Made by a program: the position numbers and the translations under genes
Shown here: piece after piece, positions 62,887 through 64,000 of the stretch
Position numbering within the stretch: the first letter of the stretch is position 1
How the letters are laid out: each line of letters begins with the position of its first letter
The notes under the pieces: generated by a model
The model's database searches: none
Told to the model about the DNA's origin: nothing
Seen by the model: the letters and a program-made list of their open reading frames with translations, nothing else
Assembly: GCF_018130215.1 (NCBI RefSeq)
Contig: NZ_JAFCKQ010000033.1
Coordinates: forward strand, 19,325-83,324
DNA length: 64,000 nucleotides
Direction of reading: 5' to 3'
DNA from: Bradyrhizobium jicamae
Lineage (GTDB): Bacteria > Pseudomonadota > Alphaproteobacteria > Rhizobiales > Xanthobacteraceae

Positions 62887-63672
62887 ATGGGCCGCCTCGA
62901 AGGCAAATCCGTCATCATCACCGGCGCGGGAAGCGGCATCGGCCGCGCGGCCTCGCTGCTGTTCACCAGGGAAGGCGCAAAGCTGATCGCGGTCGATCGC
63001 ACCGACGGCGTCAACGAGACCGCAAAGCTGGTGCGCGATGCCGGCGGCACCGTCGAAGCGGTCAGCGCGGACGCGGGCTCGGAAGCCGACGTGAAGGCGT
63101 TCATCGACAAGGCGCTCGCGACATACGGCAAGCTCGATGCGATCTGGGCCAATGCCGGCGTCAGCGGCGGCCTCGTGCCGCTCGCCGACCAGACCCCGGA
63201 ACACTGGCAGGAAGTGCTGCGCGTCAACCTGATCGGCCCGTTCCTTGCGATCAAGCATTCGATCCCGCACATGACCAGGCAAGGCTCCGGCTCGATCATC
63301 TGCACCGCCTCGGTCGCGGGCCTGAAGGCCGGCGCCAGCGGACATCCCTACGGCGCCAGCAAGGCCGGCGTCATCAGCCTGGTGCAGACCACCGCCTACT
63401 CGCTGTCCGGCACCGGCGTGCGCATCAACGCGGTTTGCCCGGGCCTGATCGAGACCGGCATGACCAAGCCGGTGTTCGATCGCGCCAAGGAGCGCGGCAC
63501 CCAGGACAAGATCGGCCAGCTCAATCCCTTGAAGCGCCCCGGCCAGCCGCACGAGCTCGCTGCAATGGGCCTGTTCCTTGCGAGCGACGAGGCCTCCTAC
63601 GTCAACGGCCAGGCCATCCCCGTCGACGGCGGCCTGACGGCGTCGATGCCGTACACGGGGAAACCGATCTAG
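62887..63672 (+). CDS. SDR family oxidoreductase
   Basis: The 261-residue protein has TGAGSGIG (12-19), ANAGVSGG, the Ser in IICTASVAGLKAG and YGASKAGVISL. It ends near VNGQAIPVDGGLTAS, the usual family terminus. The ATG at 62887 has GGGAG upstream; the long open frame before it is antisense to the phosphatase gene. It diverges from the phosphatase gene with 138 bp between their starts. Confidence 0.93.
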   Translation: MGRLEGKSVIITGAGSGIGRAASLLFTREGAKLIAVDRTDGVNETAKLVRDAGGTVEAVSADAGSEADVKAFIDKALATYGKLDAIWANAGVSGGLVPLADQTPEHWQEVLRVNLIGPFLAIKHSIPHMTRQGSGSIICTASVAGLKAGASGHPYGASKAGVISLVQTTAYSLSGTGVRINAVCPGLIETGMTKPVFDRAKERGTQDKIGQLNPLKRPGQPHELAAMGLFLASDEASYVNGQAIPVDGGLTASMPYTGKPI

Positions 63673-63689
63673 CACGGGCTCTCTGCATT

Positions 63690-63830
63690 GTCGTCCTGGC
63701 GAAAGCCAGGACCCACACCCCGCAGCGGATGTTGTGAGAGGGCTTCGTGGTTCCGGCATCGCGCAGCAACCAACATTTGCGGTCATGGGTCCCGGGCCCC
63801 GTGCGCAATTGCGCGCCAGGCCGGGACGAC
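63690..63830. repeat. Dispersed repeat bounded by GTCGTCC/GGGACGAC inverted ends
   Basis: The element begins GTCGTCCTGGCGAAAGCCAGG and ends CCAGGCCGGGACGAC, an imperfect inverted repeat. It contains internal pairing segments (GGTCCCGGGCCCCGTG). It looks like another family of non-coding intergenic palindrome common in this genus. No transposase is encoded. Confidence 0.8.
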
Positions 63831-63904
63831 ATCGAATGTGTTGCGCGCTCGTGAGTCATACGTCCGCATTCTCGCGACATGGACCGTCCGAGCTTTTGCT
63901 TTGA

Positions 63905-64000
63905 TCTTCGCCGCCCTGAACTCAGAGGGCGCAGGGAAAGCCGGGTGCCGATCGCACCCATGGGCCCCGTGCAAGGTAGAAAGCACGGGGGTAGGACCAC
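63905..64000. repeat. Second dispersed repeat family at the window end (partial)
   Basis: The segment contains CAGAGGGCGCAGGGAAAGCC and GGGTGCCGATCGCACCC. An 8-bp perfect hairpin (63965-63972 with 63983-63990) is followed by GGTAGGACCAC, running off the window edge. This pattern recalls a widespread intergenic repeat of Bradyrhizobium and relatives. Together with the element before it, it fills the 328 bp after the last gene; no coding sequence is supported. Confidence 0.65.

Noticed and set aside
59661..63672. Genomic island integrated at tRNA-Trp
   Set aside because: There is no integrase, no duplicated tRNA 3' end downstream and no compositional break. The nearby genes are ordinary metabolic enzymes.

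Overview
The window is a high-GC stretch of an alphaproteobacterial chromosome. Ribosomal and RNA polymerase gene sequences, GC-rich codon use, GTG/TTG starts and the style of the intergenic palindromic repeats all suggest Bradyrhizobium or a close Nitrobacteraceae relative. This genus call rests on recognition, not on a search. Most of the window (16.3-35.7 kb and 44.1-59.7 kb) is the core translation/transcription region, read on the minus strand. On both sides of this block, and between its two halves, sit accessory metabolic genes.

Left flank (1-16.3 kb): the 3' part of a prolyl oligopeptidase; an amidohydrolase-2 protein; a Tat-exported serine hydrolase; an exported imidazolonepropionase-like amidohydrolase; an RluC-type pseudouridine synthase with an Arg/Glu-rich repeat extension; a probable metallo-hydrolase remnant; a VOC protein; two proteins of unknown function (one secreted, one membrane-anchored); rarA and a degP/htrA protease in tandem; a porin; an hxlR regulator divergent from a quinone-reductase-like dehydrogenase with a tandem SD-containing repeat between them; and a short SDR-DUF1330 operon.

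Ribosomal block (16.3-35.7 kb, minus strand). In transcription order: rpsL-rpsG-fusA-tuf, then rpsJ-rplC-rplD-rplW-rplB-rpsS-rplV-rpsC-rplP-rpmC-rpsQ, then rplN-rplX-rplE-rpsN-rpsH-rplF-rplR-rpsE-rpmD-rplO-secY-adk, then rpsM-rpsK-rpoA-rplQ. I can place sigma70-like promoters before rpsL and before rpsM. Terminator-like hairpins follow rpsK, rpoA and rplQ, and a hairpin separates rplO from secY. Two copies of one dispersed repeat lie in operon gaps (rpsK/rpsM and rpsJ/tuf). Adenylate kinase carries a histone-H1-like Lys/Ala tail.

Middle accessory locus (36.0-44.0 kb): two paralogous FAD oxidoreductases flank a FemAB/GNAT-type acyltransferase. Next come an MsbA-like ABC exporter with acidic tails and a natural fusion of an FAD amine-oxidase domain to a SAM methyltransferase. 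I do not recognise this gene set; it is the best candidate here for an undescribed pathway.

Second core block (44.1-59.7 kb, minus strand): tRNA-Trp, an acyl-CoA synthetase, secE-nusG-rplK-rplA, a 2-hydroxyacid dehydrogenase, rplJ-rplL and rpoB-rpoC. The two metabolic genes interrupt the usual tRNA-Trp-secE and rplA-rplJ neighbourhoods. The right end (59.9-64.0 kb) holds a class-C beta-lactamase-like hydrolase, two SDR dehydrogenases, a histidine phosphatase and several dispersed palindromic repeats.
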